A stretch of 64,000 nucleotides of DNA. Origin: Pseudomonas sp. MWU15-20650. Its GTDB lineage: Bacteria; Pseudomonadota; Gammaproteobacteria; Pseudomonadales; Pseudomonadaceae. Below are positions 1 through 8,094 of this stretch, piece after piece. Where the stretch lies: the NCBI RefSeq assembly GCF_023242475.1, contig NZ_JALJFG010000010.1, positions 1 to 64,000 of the forward strand, given 5' to 3'. The notes beneath the pieces were generated by a model that saw nothing but the letters and a program-made list of their open reading frames with translations, was not told the origin of the DNA and made no database searches. Numbering within the stretch: position 1 is the first letter of the stretch; each line of letters starts with the position of its first letter. The translations under genes were made by a program, and so were the position numbers.

Positions 1-311
1 GCCAAGGCATGTAATAACGACCTGGACCAGCGGGATACCGCTGGCCCAGCTTCTCTGCAGAAGGCTCTCTGAGGCGGTTTTGCGGGAGTTGTTCAAAGAC
101 CAGTCGAACCTTGCAGCTGATCAATGTTCACAGCTGGTGCGCTGAGTATTTATCTCTGCCGTTGTGTACCTTAAAGGCAGTGATGCAGCGTCTGAGCTCA
201 TAAGCAAAATAATCCCCGGAAACAGACAATGCCGCCTGTCCGGACCCGGTCACCCCGGACTATCATGCCGATAGCCCTGTCTCTTACTGCAAGGAGCCGC
301 TCGGAACGCCG
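1..311. other. Intergenic region with a hairpin, upstream of the MFS gene
   Basis: No complete gene is seen here. Bases 22-49 form a 12-bp stem with one mismatch around a GATA loop. It has no T-run, so it may be the 3' end of a transcript entering from the left. An upstream gene could end within the first 15 bases, but this cannot be decided from the window. An AAGGAG at 291-296 lies 15 nt before the next ATG, rather far for a ribosome-binding site. Confidence 0.4.
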
Positions 312-1685
312 ATGCGCCAGATCTGGAAATCTTTTCGAGCCCTTTATTTCGCCTCCTTGATGATGCTGATCGGCTCCGGCCTGCTCAGTACTTATCTGGC
401 CTTGCGCCTCGCAGCTGACCATGTAGACAGCCTGTGGGTCGGTGCATTGATGGCGGCCAACTATTTTGGCCTAGTGTTGGGTGGCAAGATCGGTCACCGC
501 CTGATTGCCCGGGTCGGACATATTCGTGCCTACGCCACCTGCGCCGGGATCGTCGGTGCGGCGGTGCTGGGTCATGGCTTGATCGATTGGCTGCCAGCTT
601 GGATTGTGCTGCGGATGATCGTGGGCCTGGGGATGATGTGCCAGTACATGGTCATTGAGAGCTGGCTTAACGAACAAGCCGACGCCAAGCAGCGTGGCGT
701 GGTATTCAGCGGCTATATGATCGCTTCCTACCTGGGCTTGGTATTGGGTCAGTTAATCTTGGTGATGCATCCCCAGCTTGGCCTTGAGTTGCTCATGCTG
801 GTGGCGCTGTGTTTCGCCCTGTGCCTGGTTCCCGTAGCAATGACTCGACGCATCCACCCGGCACCGCTGCACCCGGCACCGATGGAACCACGGTTTTTTA
901 TCAAGCGCGTGCCACAGTCGCTCAGTACGGTACTGGGCGCGGGATTGATCGTGGGGTCGTTCTACGGTTTGGCGCCGCTCTATGCGTCTCAGCAAGGGCT
1001 AACGACTGAACAAGTCGGCTTGTTCATGGGGTCCTGCATTTTTGCTGGATTGCTCGTGCAGTGGCCATTGGGCTGGCTGTCGGACCGCTATGACCGCGCG
1101 CTGCTGATTCGCTGCTTTGCCTTGTGTCTGGCGGTAGCGGCGTTGCCGTTGGCCATTATGACTCAAGTGCCATTGGAAATTTTGTTTGTGGCGGGCTTCC
1201 TGTGTTCGCTGGTGCAGTTCTGCCTTTACCCGCTGGCCGTGGCCTTTTCCAACGACCATGTGGAAGGAGATCGTCGGGTGTCGCTGACGGCCATGCTGCT
1301 GGTGACCTACGGCATTGGAGCCAGCGTTGGGCCACTCCTGGCTGGTGTGGTGATGAAGCTGTTTGGCAGCCAAATGCTGTATGCGTTTTTCAGTTTGTGT
1401 GCGTTGATCCTGGTGTGGCGTATTCGGCCGAAGGCGGTGACTAACCTGCATCAGGTCGATGACGCGCCGCTGCATCACGTGGCGATGCCTGACAGCATGT
1501 CCAGCTCGCCGCTGGTGGCTGCGCTCGACCCGCGGGTGGATGAGCAGGTGGTACAGGAGCAAATGCAAGCCGGTGCGCCAGAGCCAGCCCCTGAGCCCGC
1601 AATTGACGAGCCAGTTATCGAGGGCCCTCCAGAGCCACTTGGCCCTGACGACCATCCCCATGACCTGAGCAGGGCACGTCCCTGA
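312..1685 (+). CDS. Major facilitator superfamily transporter (YcaD-like)
   Basis: A 457-residue inner-membrane protein with about twelve hydrophobic segments in the first 385 residues. The MFS-type loop between helices 2 and 3 reads GGKIGHRLIARVGH, and a second such loop in the C-terminal half reads GWLSDRYDR. The last 70 or so residues form an acidic, proline-rich cytoplasmic tail (many PEP and EPA units), so the protein is longer than the usual 380-400 residues of the family. The substrate cannot be read from the sequence. It converges with flgZ, sharing a bidirectional terminator. The start follows AAGGAG at a long spacing of 15 nt, so it is only moderately certain. Confidence 0.8.
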   Translation: MRQIWKSFRALYFASLMMLIGSGLLSTYLALRLAADHVDSLWVGALMAANYFGLVLGGKIGHRLIARVGHIRAYATCAGIVGAAVLGHGLIDWLPAWIVLRMIVGLGMMCQYMVIESWLNEQADAKQRGVVFSGYMIASYLGLVLGQLILVMHPQLGLELLMLVALCFALCLVPVAMTRRIHPAPLHPAPMEPRFFIKRVPQSLSTVLGAGLIVGSFYGLAPLYASQQGLTTEQVGLFMGSCIFAGLLVQWPLGWLSDRYDRALLIRCFALCLAVAALPLAIMTQVPLEILFVAGFLCSLVQFCLYPLAVAFSNDHVEGDRRVSLTAMLLVTYGIGASVGPLLAGVVMKLFGSQMLYAFFSLCALILVWRIRPKAVTNLHQVDDAPLHHVAMPDSMSSSPLVAALDPRVDEQVVQEQMQAGAPEPAPEPAIDEPVIEGPPEPLGPDDHPHDLSRARP

Positions 1686-1688
1686 ATG

Positions 1689-1726
1689 AAAAAAGGGCAG
1701 ATCCGATCAGGAACTGCCCTTTTTTT
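1689..1726. terminator. Bidirectional rho-independent terminator
   Basis: A stem of AAAAAAGGGCAG paired with CTGCCCTTTTTT encloses a 13-nt loop. The flanking A- and T-runs let it work for both the MFS gene (plus) and flgZ (minus), which converge here. Confidence 0.85.
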
Positions 1727-1743
1727 GCCTCGGCCTTTAAGGT

Positions 1744-2493
1744 TTAAAGGTCGTCGTCCTTGTCGAAGCGCCGTGCTTCACGCTGCAGTTGGTACACAAA
1801 ACGCTCCACTTGGCGCTGCACCAAGCCACTCATATTGTGAAAGCGCACGCCGGCAAAGGTGGTGTTGATCTTATCTTCGAAGTGCAGGTATCGCAGCTCG
1901 ACTGAAGTGGTCATGCTGCCGAAGGGCAGGGCTGCGATAAAGCGGTCATAGACCTGACCCAACTGCAGGCGCTCGGAGATGTCGCCCTCAAAGCGCAGTT
2001 TGCAGCCGGTGGCGGAGATGTCCAGCAGCTTACCGTTGATCGGGGCCTTGAGTTTTTCGCCACCCAGCTCGATGCTCACCAATTGCGCCAATTTCAACGC
2101 TGCGCGGAAGGCATTACGACGTTGATGGTAAACCACCTCGTCGGGCATGCTGCCGGTGTAGATGCGGTGGCCACCTTTTTCGCTGATGGTCAGCGTACCG
2201 TTGCTTTCCCACGCCACCCGCACGCCCTCATGGAAGCCTTCGATACGGAAGGGTTCGCCATTCTCAAGGTAGCGTTCCCCGTCACGCGGAATCATTTCGT
2301 CCAAAGCCAGCGTCTTGCTGTCCCGGTCAACATCTACCAGATAGCTTTGGAAGCGCTGGCTGCGTTCGTGGAAAGTGATGATCAGTGGGTCATGGCTTTC
2401 TTGCAGCATCCGCAAAGTGCCGGCGATTTCCAGAGGCGTGGTGAGGACCTTCGGTGGCTGCGGAGCATCTTCCGCATTAAGGGCGTTGAACAC
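1744..2493 (-). CDS. flgZ: Flagellar brake protein, YcgR/FlgZ type, PilZ domain
   Basis: A c-di-GMP effector that slows the flagellar motor when the second messenger is high. The N-terminal half is a YcgR-type domain. The C-terminal half is a PilZ domain with both c-di-GMP motifs visible: RRNAFR (the RxxxR switch) and DISATG (D/NxSxxG). I place the start at a GTG (codon on bases 2493-2491) giving [11 protein letters not shown], because GGAAG sits 5-9 nt upstream and homologues begin here. An in-frame ATG 48 nt further upstream lacks this support. It is the last gene of the minus-strand flgA-flgM-flgN-flgZ group. Confidence 0.9.
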   Translation of the reverse strand: MFNALNAEDAPQPPKVLTTPLEIAGTLRMLQESHDPLIITFHERSQRFQSYLVDVDRDSKTLALDEMIPRDGERYLENGEPFRIEGFHEGVRVAWESNGTLTISEKGGHRIYTGSMPDEVVYHQRRNAFRAALKLAQLVSIELGGEKLKAPINGKLLDISATGCKLRFEGDISERLQLGQVYDRFIAALPFGSMTTSVELRYLHFEDKINTTFAGVRFHNMSGLVQRQVERFVYQLQREARRFDKDDDL

Positions 2494-2589
2494 GGTTCTT
2501 CCATCTCCAGACAAAATACGACTACACGCAAGAACCGGCATTTTGCCAGTATGTAGCGCACCTTGGATAGGTCACGCCGTCAACTGGTG

Positions 2590-3060
2590 TCAGGCTTGGC
2601 TGCGGGTGCTTGGCTTGACCAGGCGTGAGGTGGAACCTTGGGCGTTGTACAGCGCCGGAGGTTCTCCGCCGTGGAGGATGCGTAACTGGTTGGCGGTCGT
2701 GGCTTGCTGAAGCTGGATCGACTGACCGTTGAGCAGGTTGGCTTCCTGGCACTGGGCGAGCAATTGATTGAGTGCGCTGCTTTGCGTCAGCAGTTGATCG
2801 CCGACCGAGGAATGGCTGGCCAGTTGTGCGAGGCCGTCATGATCGGCGGGCAAGCCCAGGCTGATGAGAATCTCGCTGCGCTTCTTGCCGTGCTGTTCGA
2901 GCAGCACAATCAGCGACTGTTTGCGCGCCAGTATTTCTTCCAGCAAGCGCATGTCCCGGCCGTACAAAGCCAGGGATTCTTCTTTGAGCAGCTCGAGCAA
3001 ATGTTGCGTCGGCGCCAGATCATCAATGATCAGTTGAAGCAAATGTTCGTCGTGGTGCAT
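2590..3060 (-). CDS. flgN: Flagellar export chaperone FlgN
   Basis: A 156-residue, mostly helical, glutamine- and leucine-rich cytoplasmic protein. FlgN-family chaperones bind the hook-filament junction proteins FlgK and FlgL before export. Assignment rests on length, the LLELLKEESLALYGRD region early in the protein, and the position directly after flgM, which is the standard order. About 50 bases separate it from flgM, consistent with co-transcription from the sigma-28 promoter at 3469-3495. FlgK and FlgL are not in the window. Confidence 0.88.
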   Translation of the reverse strand: MHHDEHLLQLIIDDLAPTQHLLELLKEESLALYGRDMRLLEEILARKQSLIVLLEQHGKKRSEILISLGLPADHDGLAQLASHSSVGDQLLTQSSALNQLLAQCQEANLLNGQSIQLQQATTANQLRILHGGEPPALYNAQGSTSRLVKPSTRSQA

Positions 3061-3108
3061 GGCTGGCCTTGGGTTTTAAGCGTCCAAAAGCCCTGCGCAG
3101 GCCTTTGC

Positions 3109-3432
3109 CTAGCGCTCGGCTTCGAAGTTAAGCAGCTTGCTGGCTACACGGTTGCTGTCGACTTTATAGCTGCCATCGGCGATGGCCTGTTTCAACTCGG
3201 CCACACGGGCTTTATTGACAACCGGCTGATCGCGCAGCGAGTCAGTGACCTTCTGCAACTGTTGAGCCTCACTGCTCAGGTGTACCGATTCCCCACTCTG
3301 GCTGACACTGGCCTGTTCTGCCTTGGCGGGCGGGGCCTGAGTCTTGGCTTCTACGCCGTCCTTGGCGCCGCTGGTACGCGTACTGCCTGGCAAAGCCGGG
3401 GTGTTATTCAAACGACTGAAATCAATGACCAT
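3109..3432 (-). CDS. flgM: Anti-sigma-28 factor FlgM
   Basis: A 107-residue inhibitor of the flagellar sigma factor FliA, exported once the hook is complete so that late genes switch on. The disordered N-terminal half ([10 protein letters not shown] onward, rich in Pro, Ala, Lys) and the helical C-terminal half ending KLLNFEAER fit the family. I chose the internal ATG at 3432, preceded by AGAGG at 9 nt, over a longer frame starting at 3489, because homologues begin MVIDF and because the longer version would run through the sigma-28 promoter. Confidence 0.93.
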   Translation of the reverse strand: MVIDFSRLNNTPALPGSTRTSGAKDGVEAKTQAPPAKAEQASVSQSGESVHLSSEAQQLQKVTDSLRDQPVVNKARVAELKQAIADGSYKVDSNRVASKLLNFEAER

Positions 3433-3468
3433 CTTAAAAAACCTCTGGGTATTTGGACGCTTGCCATG

Positions 3469-3495
3469 TTTTCGGCCATACCCGGGCAAACTTTA
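3469..3495 (-). promoter_or_regulatory. Sigma-28 (FliA) promoter of flgM
   Basis: Read on the minus strand: TAAAGTTT (3495-3488), an 11-nt spacer, then GCCGAAAA (3476-3469). This matches the sigma-28 consensus TAAAGTTT-N11-GCCGATAA with one mismatch. It lies about 40 nt upstream of flgM and would give FliA control of its own inhibitor. Confidence 0.85.
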
Positions 3496-3574
3496 GGCTC
3501 GACTGACAATAAACCTAGTACAGCTCGACATCCAACGCACAGTGTAGGAAAAGCCAGCGTTTGATACCAGTGAT

Positions 3575-4333
3575 CTATAAAGCCACTTCGACTTGGCCTG
3601 GCGCGGTCACCTGTGCCTTTATCACTCGGTTGGAGTTAAGGTTCTTGACTCGAATCTGTTCGCTCATTCCGCCATTGGAGAGCGCCTCGCCTGGCATCTT
3701 GACGGTCAACCCGCCGCTACTGGCGGAAATCACCACTTGGTCACCCTTGCGTATTACTTCGGCCTGTTCGAGATGAACCAGCGTGATGACTTGGTCGGTC
3801 ACCATTGGTCGGGTGAGTTTTTGCCCGATAGCCTGGTCCAGGGAGGTCAGGTAGCCCTGATTGATCTGGCTGATATCCCTTTCGCGCAAAGCAACGTCTT
3901 CATAACCGATGATGCCGGTGCGTTTGAGGGGGCGCGTGACCACAACCACATCACGGAACAACTTGACTTGGGCCGGTACAAACACGGTCCACGGCGAAGC
4001 GCCATCGCAACGCACTTTCACGGTCACACGGCCGATGGGCTGGGCGGGGCTTTCCAGGGTGGCTGTCAATTCCTTGTCGCACATGGGCATACGCAGGCGC
4101 GGATCCAACGGGTTGACTTGGATTTCATAACGCCCTGGCGTCTGGGTGGTTGTCAGATAATCTTCTACAGTGAACTCAAGAAAGCCCTGAGTGACGCCGA
4201 TAAGGAGATCAGGCAAGGTGACATTATCTGCGCGGGCTGCGGCACTCGAGCCCAAAGCGAGCAGCGCTATCGTGGCGCAGAACAATCTGCGGTACCGTGG
4301 CAGGCGTCGGGAAACTGTCGTTTTAAGGTTCAT
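3575..4333 (-). CDS. flgA: Flagellar basal-body P-ring assembly chaperone FlgA
   Basis: A 252-residue periplasmic protein needed to assemble FlgI into the P-ring. It has a basic N-terminus, a hydrophobic core and an Ala-rich cleavage region near residue 35 (SSAAARA), then a SAF-like region and a C-terminal beta domain containing RKGDQVVISASSGGL. It is transcribed away from cheV. The ATG used here has no evident ribosome-binding site, and the sigma-54 promoter just upstream would start transcription only a few bases before it. A start inside the present signal peptide would remove its positive charges, so I keep this ATG. Confidence 0.88.
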   Translation of the reverse strand: MNLKTTVSRRLPRYRRLFCATIALLALGSSAAARADNVTLPDLLIGVTQGFLEFTVEDYLTTTQTPGRYEIQVNPLDPRLRMPMCDKELTATLESPAQPIGRVTVKVRCDGASPWTVFVPAQVKLFRDVVVVTRPLKRTGIIGYEDVALRERDISQINQGYLTSLDQAIGQKLTRPMVTDQVITLVHLEQAEVIRKGDQVVISASSGGLTVKMPGEALSNGGMSEQIRVKNLNSNRVIKAQVTAPGQVEVAL

Positions 4334-4345
4334 AAGCCAATAAAT

Positions 4346-4361
4346 AGCAAAGCTCGTGCCG
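4346..4361 (-). promoter_or_regulatory. Sigma-54 promoter of flgA
   Basis: On the minus strand CGGCACGAGCTTTGCT gives the -24 GG and -12 GC with exactly 10 nt between them, close to the consensus TGGCACG-N4-TTGCW. Class II and III flagellar genes of pseudomonads are RpoN- and FleQ-dependent. The predicted start of transcription falls near 4335-4337. Confidence 0.75.
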
Positions 4362-4423
4362 TTTCGTGTTGGGTACGCGCTGCCCTGTAGGTATAGCCCG
4401 GGTTTTAGCGTAGGAGTAAAGGC

Positions 4424-5356
4424 ATGGCAGGTGTAATGGACTCAGTAAACCAGCGCACACAGCTGGTAGGGCAGAATCGCCTGGAGTTGTTGCTTTTTCG
4501 CCTGGACGGCAAGCAGCTGTACGGTATCAACGTGTTTAAAGTACGGGAAGTGCTGCAGTGTCCCAAGCTGACGATCATGCCCAAGTCCAGTCCGGTGGTG
4601 TGTGGCGTAGCCAACATCCGTGGCGCGACCATCCCGATTCTTGACCTGGCAATGGCCACGGGTTCTGCCGGTTTGCAAGACCGCGACAGCCCGTTCGTGA
4701 TCATTACCGAGTACAACACCAAGACTCAGGGGTTCCTGGTGCGCTCGGTGGAGCGTATCGTCAATATGAACTGGGAGGAGATTCATCCGCCGCCCAAGGG
4801 CACTGGCCGCGATCACTATCTTACGGCGGTGACACGGGTCGATAACCAGTTGGTGGAAATCATCGACGTGGAGAAAATCCTCGCCGAAGTAGCGCCGACC
4901 TCTGAAACGATTTCCGTTGGGGTGGTGGATGCCGAGACGGCGCACAAGGCGGTATCCCTGCGTGTGTTGACCGTGGATGACTCTTCCGTCGCGCGTAAGC
5001 AAGTCACTCGTTGCCTGCAAACCGTTGGTGTGGACGTGGTGGCCCTCAATGACGGGCGCCAAGCCCTGGACTACCTGCGCAAGCTGGTGGATGAAGGCAA
5101 GAAGCCGGAAGAAGAGTTTTTGATGATGATCTCCGACATCGAAATGCCGGAAATGGACGGTTATACCCTTACGGCAGAGATACGCAGCGATCCACGCATG
5201 CAAAAATTGCATATCATCCTGCATACTTCATTGTCTGGGGTGTTCAATCAGGCAATGGTCAAGAAGGTCGGCGCTGATGACTTTCTGGCTAAATTTCGTC
5301 CTGATGACCTCGCATCCCGGGTAGTCGACCGGATCAAGGCAGCAGATCACGGCTAG
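4424..5356 (+). CDS. cheV: Chemotaxis coupling/response-regulator protein CheV
   Basis: A 310-residue fusion of a CheW-like coupling domain (about residues 15-165) and a CheY-like receiver (about 180-305). The receiver shows VDDSS near its start, the phospho-acceptor Asp in ISDIEMPEMDG, and the conserved K in FLAKF. It links chemoreceptors to the kinase CheA, and phosphorylation modulates adaptation. The start follows TAGGAG at 4411-4416, and the first residues MAGVMDSVNQR are those of Pseudomonas CheV. It is followed 40 nt later by cheR. Confidence 0.95.
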   Translation: MAGVMDSVNQRTQLVGQNRLELLLFRLDGKQLYGINVFKVREVLQCPKLTIMPKSSPVVCGVANIRGATIPILDLAMATGSAGLQDRDSPFVIITEYNTKTQGFLVRSVERIVNMNWEEIHPPPKGTGRDHYLTAVTRVDNQLVEIIDVEKILAEVAPTSETISVGVVDAETAHKAVSLRVLTVDDSSVARKQVTRCLQTVGVDVVALNDGRQALDYLRKLVDEGKKPEEEFLMMISDIEMPEMDGYTLTAEIRSDPRMQKLHIILHTSLSGVFNQAMVKKVGADDFLAKFRPDDLASRVVDRIKAADHG

Positions 5357-5396
5357 GGATTTCCCTGGCGGTCATATGATTTAAGAGGCGGTATCA

Positions 5397-6224
5397 TTGT
5401 CTACGGGTAATTTGGATTTCGAACAGTTCCGGGTCTTCCTGGAAAAAGCCTGTGGCATATTGCTTGGTGAAAACAAGCAGTACCTGGTATCCAGCCGTCT
5501 CAACAAACTGATGGAACAGCAGGGCATCAAATCCCTGGGTGAGTTGGTACAGCGAATCCAGGGGCAGCCGCGCAGCGGGCTCAAAGAGATGGTGGTCGAT
5601 GCCATGACCACCAACGAAACCTTGTGGTTTCGCGATACCTACCCATTTGAAGTGCTCAAGAGCAAAGTGCTGCCTGAGGCCATCAAGGCCAGCCCGGGCC
5701 AGCGTTTGCGTATCTGGTCGGCAGCCTGTTCCTCGGGTCAGGAACCGTACTCGATCTCGATGTCCATCGACGAATTCGAGCGGACCAATATGGGCCAACT
5801 GAAGGCTGGCGCGCAGATTGTTGCCACGGACTTGTCCGGCACCATGCTCACCAACTGCAAGACCGGTGAGTACGACAGCCTCGCCCTGGGGCGCGGTTTG
5901 TCCCAGGAGCGCCTGCAGCGTTTCTTTGACCCGAAAGGGGCTGGGCGTTGGGCGATCAAGGCGCCGATCAAGAACCGAGTGGAGTTTCGCTCGTTCAACC
6001 TGCTCGACAGCTATGCCAGCCTGGGTAAGTTCGACATGGTGTTCTGCCGCAACGTGCTGATCTATTTTTCGGCCGAAGTGAAGAAAGACATCCTGTTGCG
6101 CATCCACGGCACCCTCAAGCGCGGTGGCTATTTGTTCCTCGGTGCGTCCGAGGCATTGAATGGCCTGCCGGATCATTACCAGATGGTGCAGTGCAGTCCC
6201 GGGATCATTTACCAGGCAAAATGA
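5397..6224 (+). CDS. cheR: Chemotaxis protein methyltransferase CheR
   Basis: A 275-residue SAM-dependent methyltransferase that methylates glutamates on chemoreceptors. An N-terminal helical CheR domain (to about residue 75, with RSGLKEMVVDAMTTNET) is followed by the Rossmann-type catalytic domain. The SAM-binding region reads IWSAACSSGQEPYS, and FDMVFCRNVLIYF lies further on. The start codon is TTG with AAGAGG at 5384-5389; no in-frame ATG gives a complete N-terminal domain. It is co-directional with cheV and ended by a strong terminator. Confidence 0.95.
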   Translation: MSTGNLDFEQFRVFLEKACGILLGENKQYLVSSRLNKLMEQQGIKSLGELVQRIQGQPRSGLKEMVVDAMTTNETLWFRDTYPFEVLKSKVLPEAIKASPGQRLRIWSAACSSGQEPYSISMSIDEFERTNMGQLKAGAQIVATDLSGTMLTNCKTGEYDSLALGRGLSQERLQRFFDPKGAGRWAIKAPIKNRVEFRSFNLLDSYASLGKFDMVFCRNVLIYFSAEVKKDILLRIHGTLKRGGYLFLGASEALNGLPDHYQMVQCSPGIIYQAK

Positions 6225-6241
6225 TGCACGCTTGAACAAAC

Positions 6242-6276
6242 AATGGGAGGCCCCGCAAAGGCCTCCCATTTTTTTC
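6242..6276 (+). terminator. Rho-independent terminator after cheR
   Basis: ATGGGAGGCC pairs with GGCCTCCCAT around a 7-nt loop and is followed by a run of T. It separates cheV-cheR from flgBCDE. Confidence 0.9.
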
Positions 6277-6397
6277 GCCGTAAAGCGGCAGTCCCTCTTG
6301 CCGCTTTACTGGCGCCAGGCGGAAACCGGTTGCCGCTTTTCTGGCATTGCCGCCGGCAATCTTCCTGCAACCCCTTGATTTACGGGGCTTGCGTGAC

Positions 6398-6414
6398 TTG
6401 GCATGGCGCTTGCT
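6398..6414 (+). promoter_or_regulatory. Sigma-54 promoter of flgBCDE
   Basis: TTGGCATGGCGCTTGCT carries GG at 6400-6401 and GC at 6412-6413 with 10 nt between. It lies 44 nt before the flgB start, as expected for a FleQ/RpoN-dependent rod and hook operon. Confidence 0.85.
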
Positions 6415-6457
6415 ATCTTCCTGTTACGAAAAGCAGGTCAGCCTAAAGGTTTCCGCC

Positions 6458-6865
6458 ATGAGCATCAGCTTCGATAAAGCGCTCGGTATCCATGAACAAG
6501 CCCTGGGCTTCCGCGCCCAGCGTGCTGAAGTCCTGGCCAATAACATTGCCAACGCCGATACCCCGAACTACAAGGCTCGGGACCTGGACTTCTCCGCTGT
6601 GCTGGCCGCACAACAGGACAAGACCAAGAACGGCACCTTCGCCTTGAACATGACCAACAGCCGTCATATCGAAGCGCAAGGCTTGAGCAAGGGTGATGAG
6701 TCGCTGCTGTATCGTACGCCGATGCAACCGTCGATCGACCAGAACACCGTCGATGCCCAACTGGAGCAATCGGCCTACGCCGAGAACTCAGTGAACTTTC
6801 AGGCCAGCTTCACCCTGCTCAACAGCAAATTCAAAGGGCTGATGTCAGCCCTGCGTGGAGAGTAA
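6458..6865 (+). CDS. flgB: Flagellar proximal rod protein FlgB
   Basis: A 135-residue rod protein secreted by the flagellar export apparatus. It has the N-terminal flagellar-rod motif (LANNIANADTPNYKARDLDF) and the C-terminal helix that packs against other axial proteins. The start MSISFDKAL follows AAAGG at 8 nt. A longer frame beginning at 6347 would include the sigma-54 promoter and is rejected. It is first in flgBCDE, with 3 bases separating it from flgC. Confidence 0.95.
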   Translation: MSISFDKALGIHEQALGFRAQRAEVLANNIANADTPNYKARDLDFSAVLAAQQDKTKNGTFALNMTNSRHIEAQGLSKGDESLLYRTPMQPSIDQNTVDAQLEQSAYAENSVNFQASFTLLNSKFKGLMSALRGE

Positions 6866-6868
6866 GCC

Positions 6869-7312
6869 ATGTCCCTGTCCAGTGTTTTCAATATTGCCGG
6901 CAGTGGCATGAGCGCGCAGACCACGCGCTTGAACACCGTCGCCAGTAACATCGCCAACGCCGAGACGGTGTCTTCGAGCATTGACCAGACTTACCGTGCT
7001 CGTCACCCGGTGTTCGCCACCATGTTTCAGGGTGGCCAGGGTAACGGCAGCGATTCGCTGTTCCAGAGCCAGGAGGCCGCTGGCTCTGGTGTGCAGGTGC
7101 TGGGTGTGGTCGAAGACCAAAGCAACCTTGAGGCCCGTTACGAACCCAATCACCCCGCCGCGAACGAAAAGGGCTACGTGTACTACCCCAACGTCAACGT
7201 GGTTGAAGAAATGGCTGACATGATCTCCGCCAGTCGCTCGTTCCAGACCAATGCGGAAATGATGAACACCGCCAAAACCATGATGCAGAAGGTCCTGACC
7301 CTGGGTCAGTGA
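6869..7312 (+). CDS. flgC: Flagellar proximal rod protein FlgC
   Basis: A 147-residue axial rod subunit. The N-terminal motif reads TVASNIANAETVSSS, a central segment carries RHPVF, and the C-terminal helix ends in MMQKVLTLGQ. Its ATG lies 3 bases after the flgB stop, so the two are translationally close. Length and motifs are ordinary for the family. Confidence 0.95.
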   Translation: MSLSSVFNIAGSGMSAQTTRLNTVASNIANAETVSSSIDQTYRARHPVFATMFQGGQGNGSDSLFQSQEAAGSGVQVLGVVEDQSNLEARYEPNHPAANEKGYVYYPNVNVVEEMADMISASRSFQTNAEMMNTAKTMMQKVLTLGQ

Positions 7313-7328
7313 TAAGGGGCGCCAAATA

Positions 7329-8063
7329 ATGGCCATTGTTGATACCACGTCTACTACACCCAACACGCCGGTTCAGGACCTTTTCAACTCCAAGGTCAAG
7401 ACCGCGACGGACAATAGCGGCCTCGCTGCTGCTTCTACGGCGGCCACGGGTAACCAAGCACTGGGCAAGGACGCGTTCCTGCAACTGCTGGTGACCCAGT
7501 TGAAAAACCAGAACCCGCTGTCGCCCCAAGACAACGGTGCGTTCGTAGCGCAACTGGCTCAGTTCAGCAGCCTGGAAGGCATCAACACCCTGAATGATTC
7601 GGTGAATGCGATCTCCAGCAACTTCAGCTCCTCGCAAGCGCTGCAGGCGTCGTCACTGGTAGGGCGCTCAATCATTACCCAGACCAACCAGGCCATGGTC
7701 GACACCAGCAAGAGCATGACCGGTTCGGTGGCGGTGACGGCGGCGACGGGCAACGTCTCCGTCAAGGTCACCGACAAAGACGGCAATGTGGTGCGCACGA
7801 TCGACATGGGCGCCCAGAGCGCCGGTGATTCCAGCTTTATCTGGGATGGCAAGAACGACAAGGGTGAGGTCGCGCCTGCCGGGACCTATACCTTCGCGGC
7901 CTCCACCAAAAATGACAAGGGCGATTCGGTTGCCCTGCTGACTTCGCTGCCGGCAACGGTGACCAGCGTGACGTTGAGCAAGACCGGTGGCGAAATGCTG
8001 CTGAACCTTGCAGGTGGCATGGGCAGCGTCAAGCTGTCGCAAATTCAGACTATCGGTACATAG
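7329..8063 (+). CDS. flgD: Flagellar hook-assembly scaffold FlgD
   Basis: A 244-residue cap protein that promotes hook polymerisation and is later replaced. The conserved N-terminal block LGKDAFLQLLVTQLKNQNPL and the FVAQLAQFSSLEG block are present, followed by the FlgD Ig-like domain with FIWDGKNDKGEVAPAGTY. It lies third in flgBCDE with a 16-base gap after flgC. Confidence 0.95.
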   Translation: MAIVDTTSTTPNTPVQDLFNSKVKTATDNSGLAAASTAATGNQALGKDAFLQLLVTQLKNQNPLSPQDNGAFVAQLAQFSSLEGINTLNDSVNAISSNFSSSQALQASSLVGRSIITQTNQAMVDTSKSMTGSVAVTAATGNVSVKVTDKDGNVVRTIDMGAQSAGDSSFIWDGKNDKGEVAPAGTYTFAASTKNDKGDSVALLTSLPATVTSVTLSKTGGEMLLNLAGGMGSVKLSQIQTIGT

Positions 8064-8094
8064 AGCCGGCTAAATACGGCAGAGGGAGAGAAAC

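Noticed and set aside
4341..4363. Sigma-28-like TAAA...GCCG upstream of cheV
   Set aside because: The gap between the two elements is 13 nt where 15 is needed, and the second element is GCCGTTTC; the same bases form a better sigma-54 site on the other strand.
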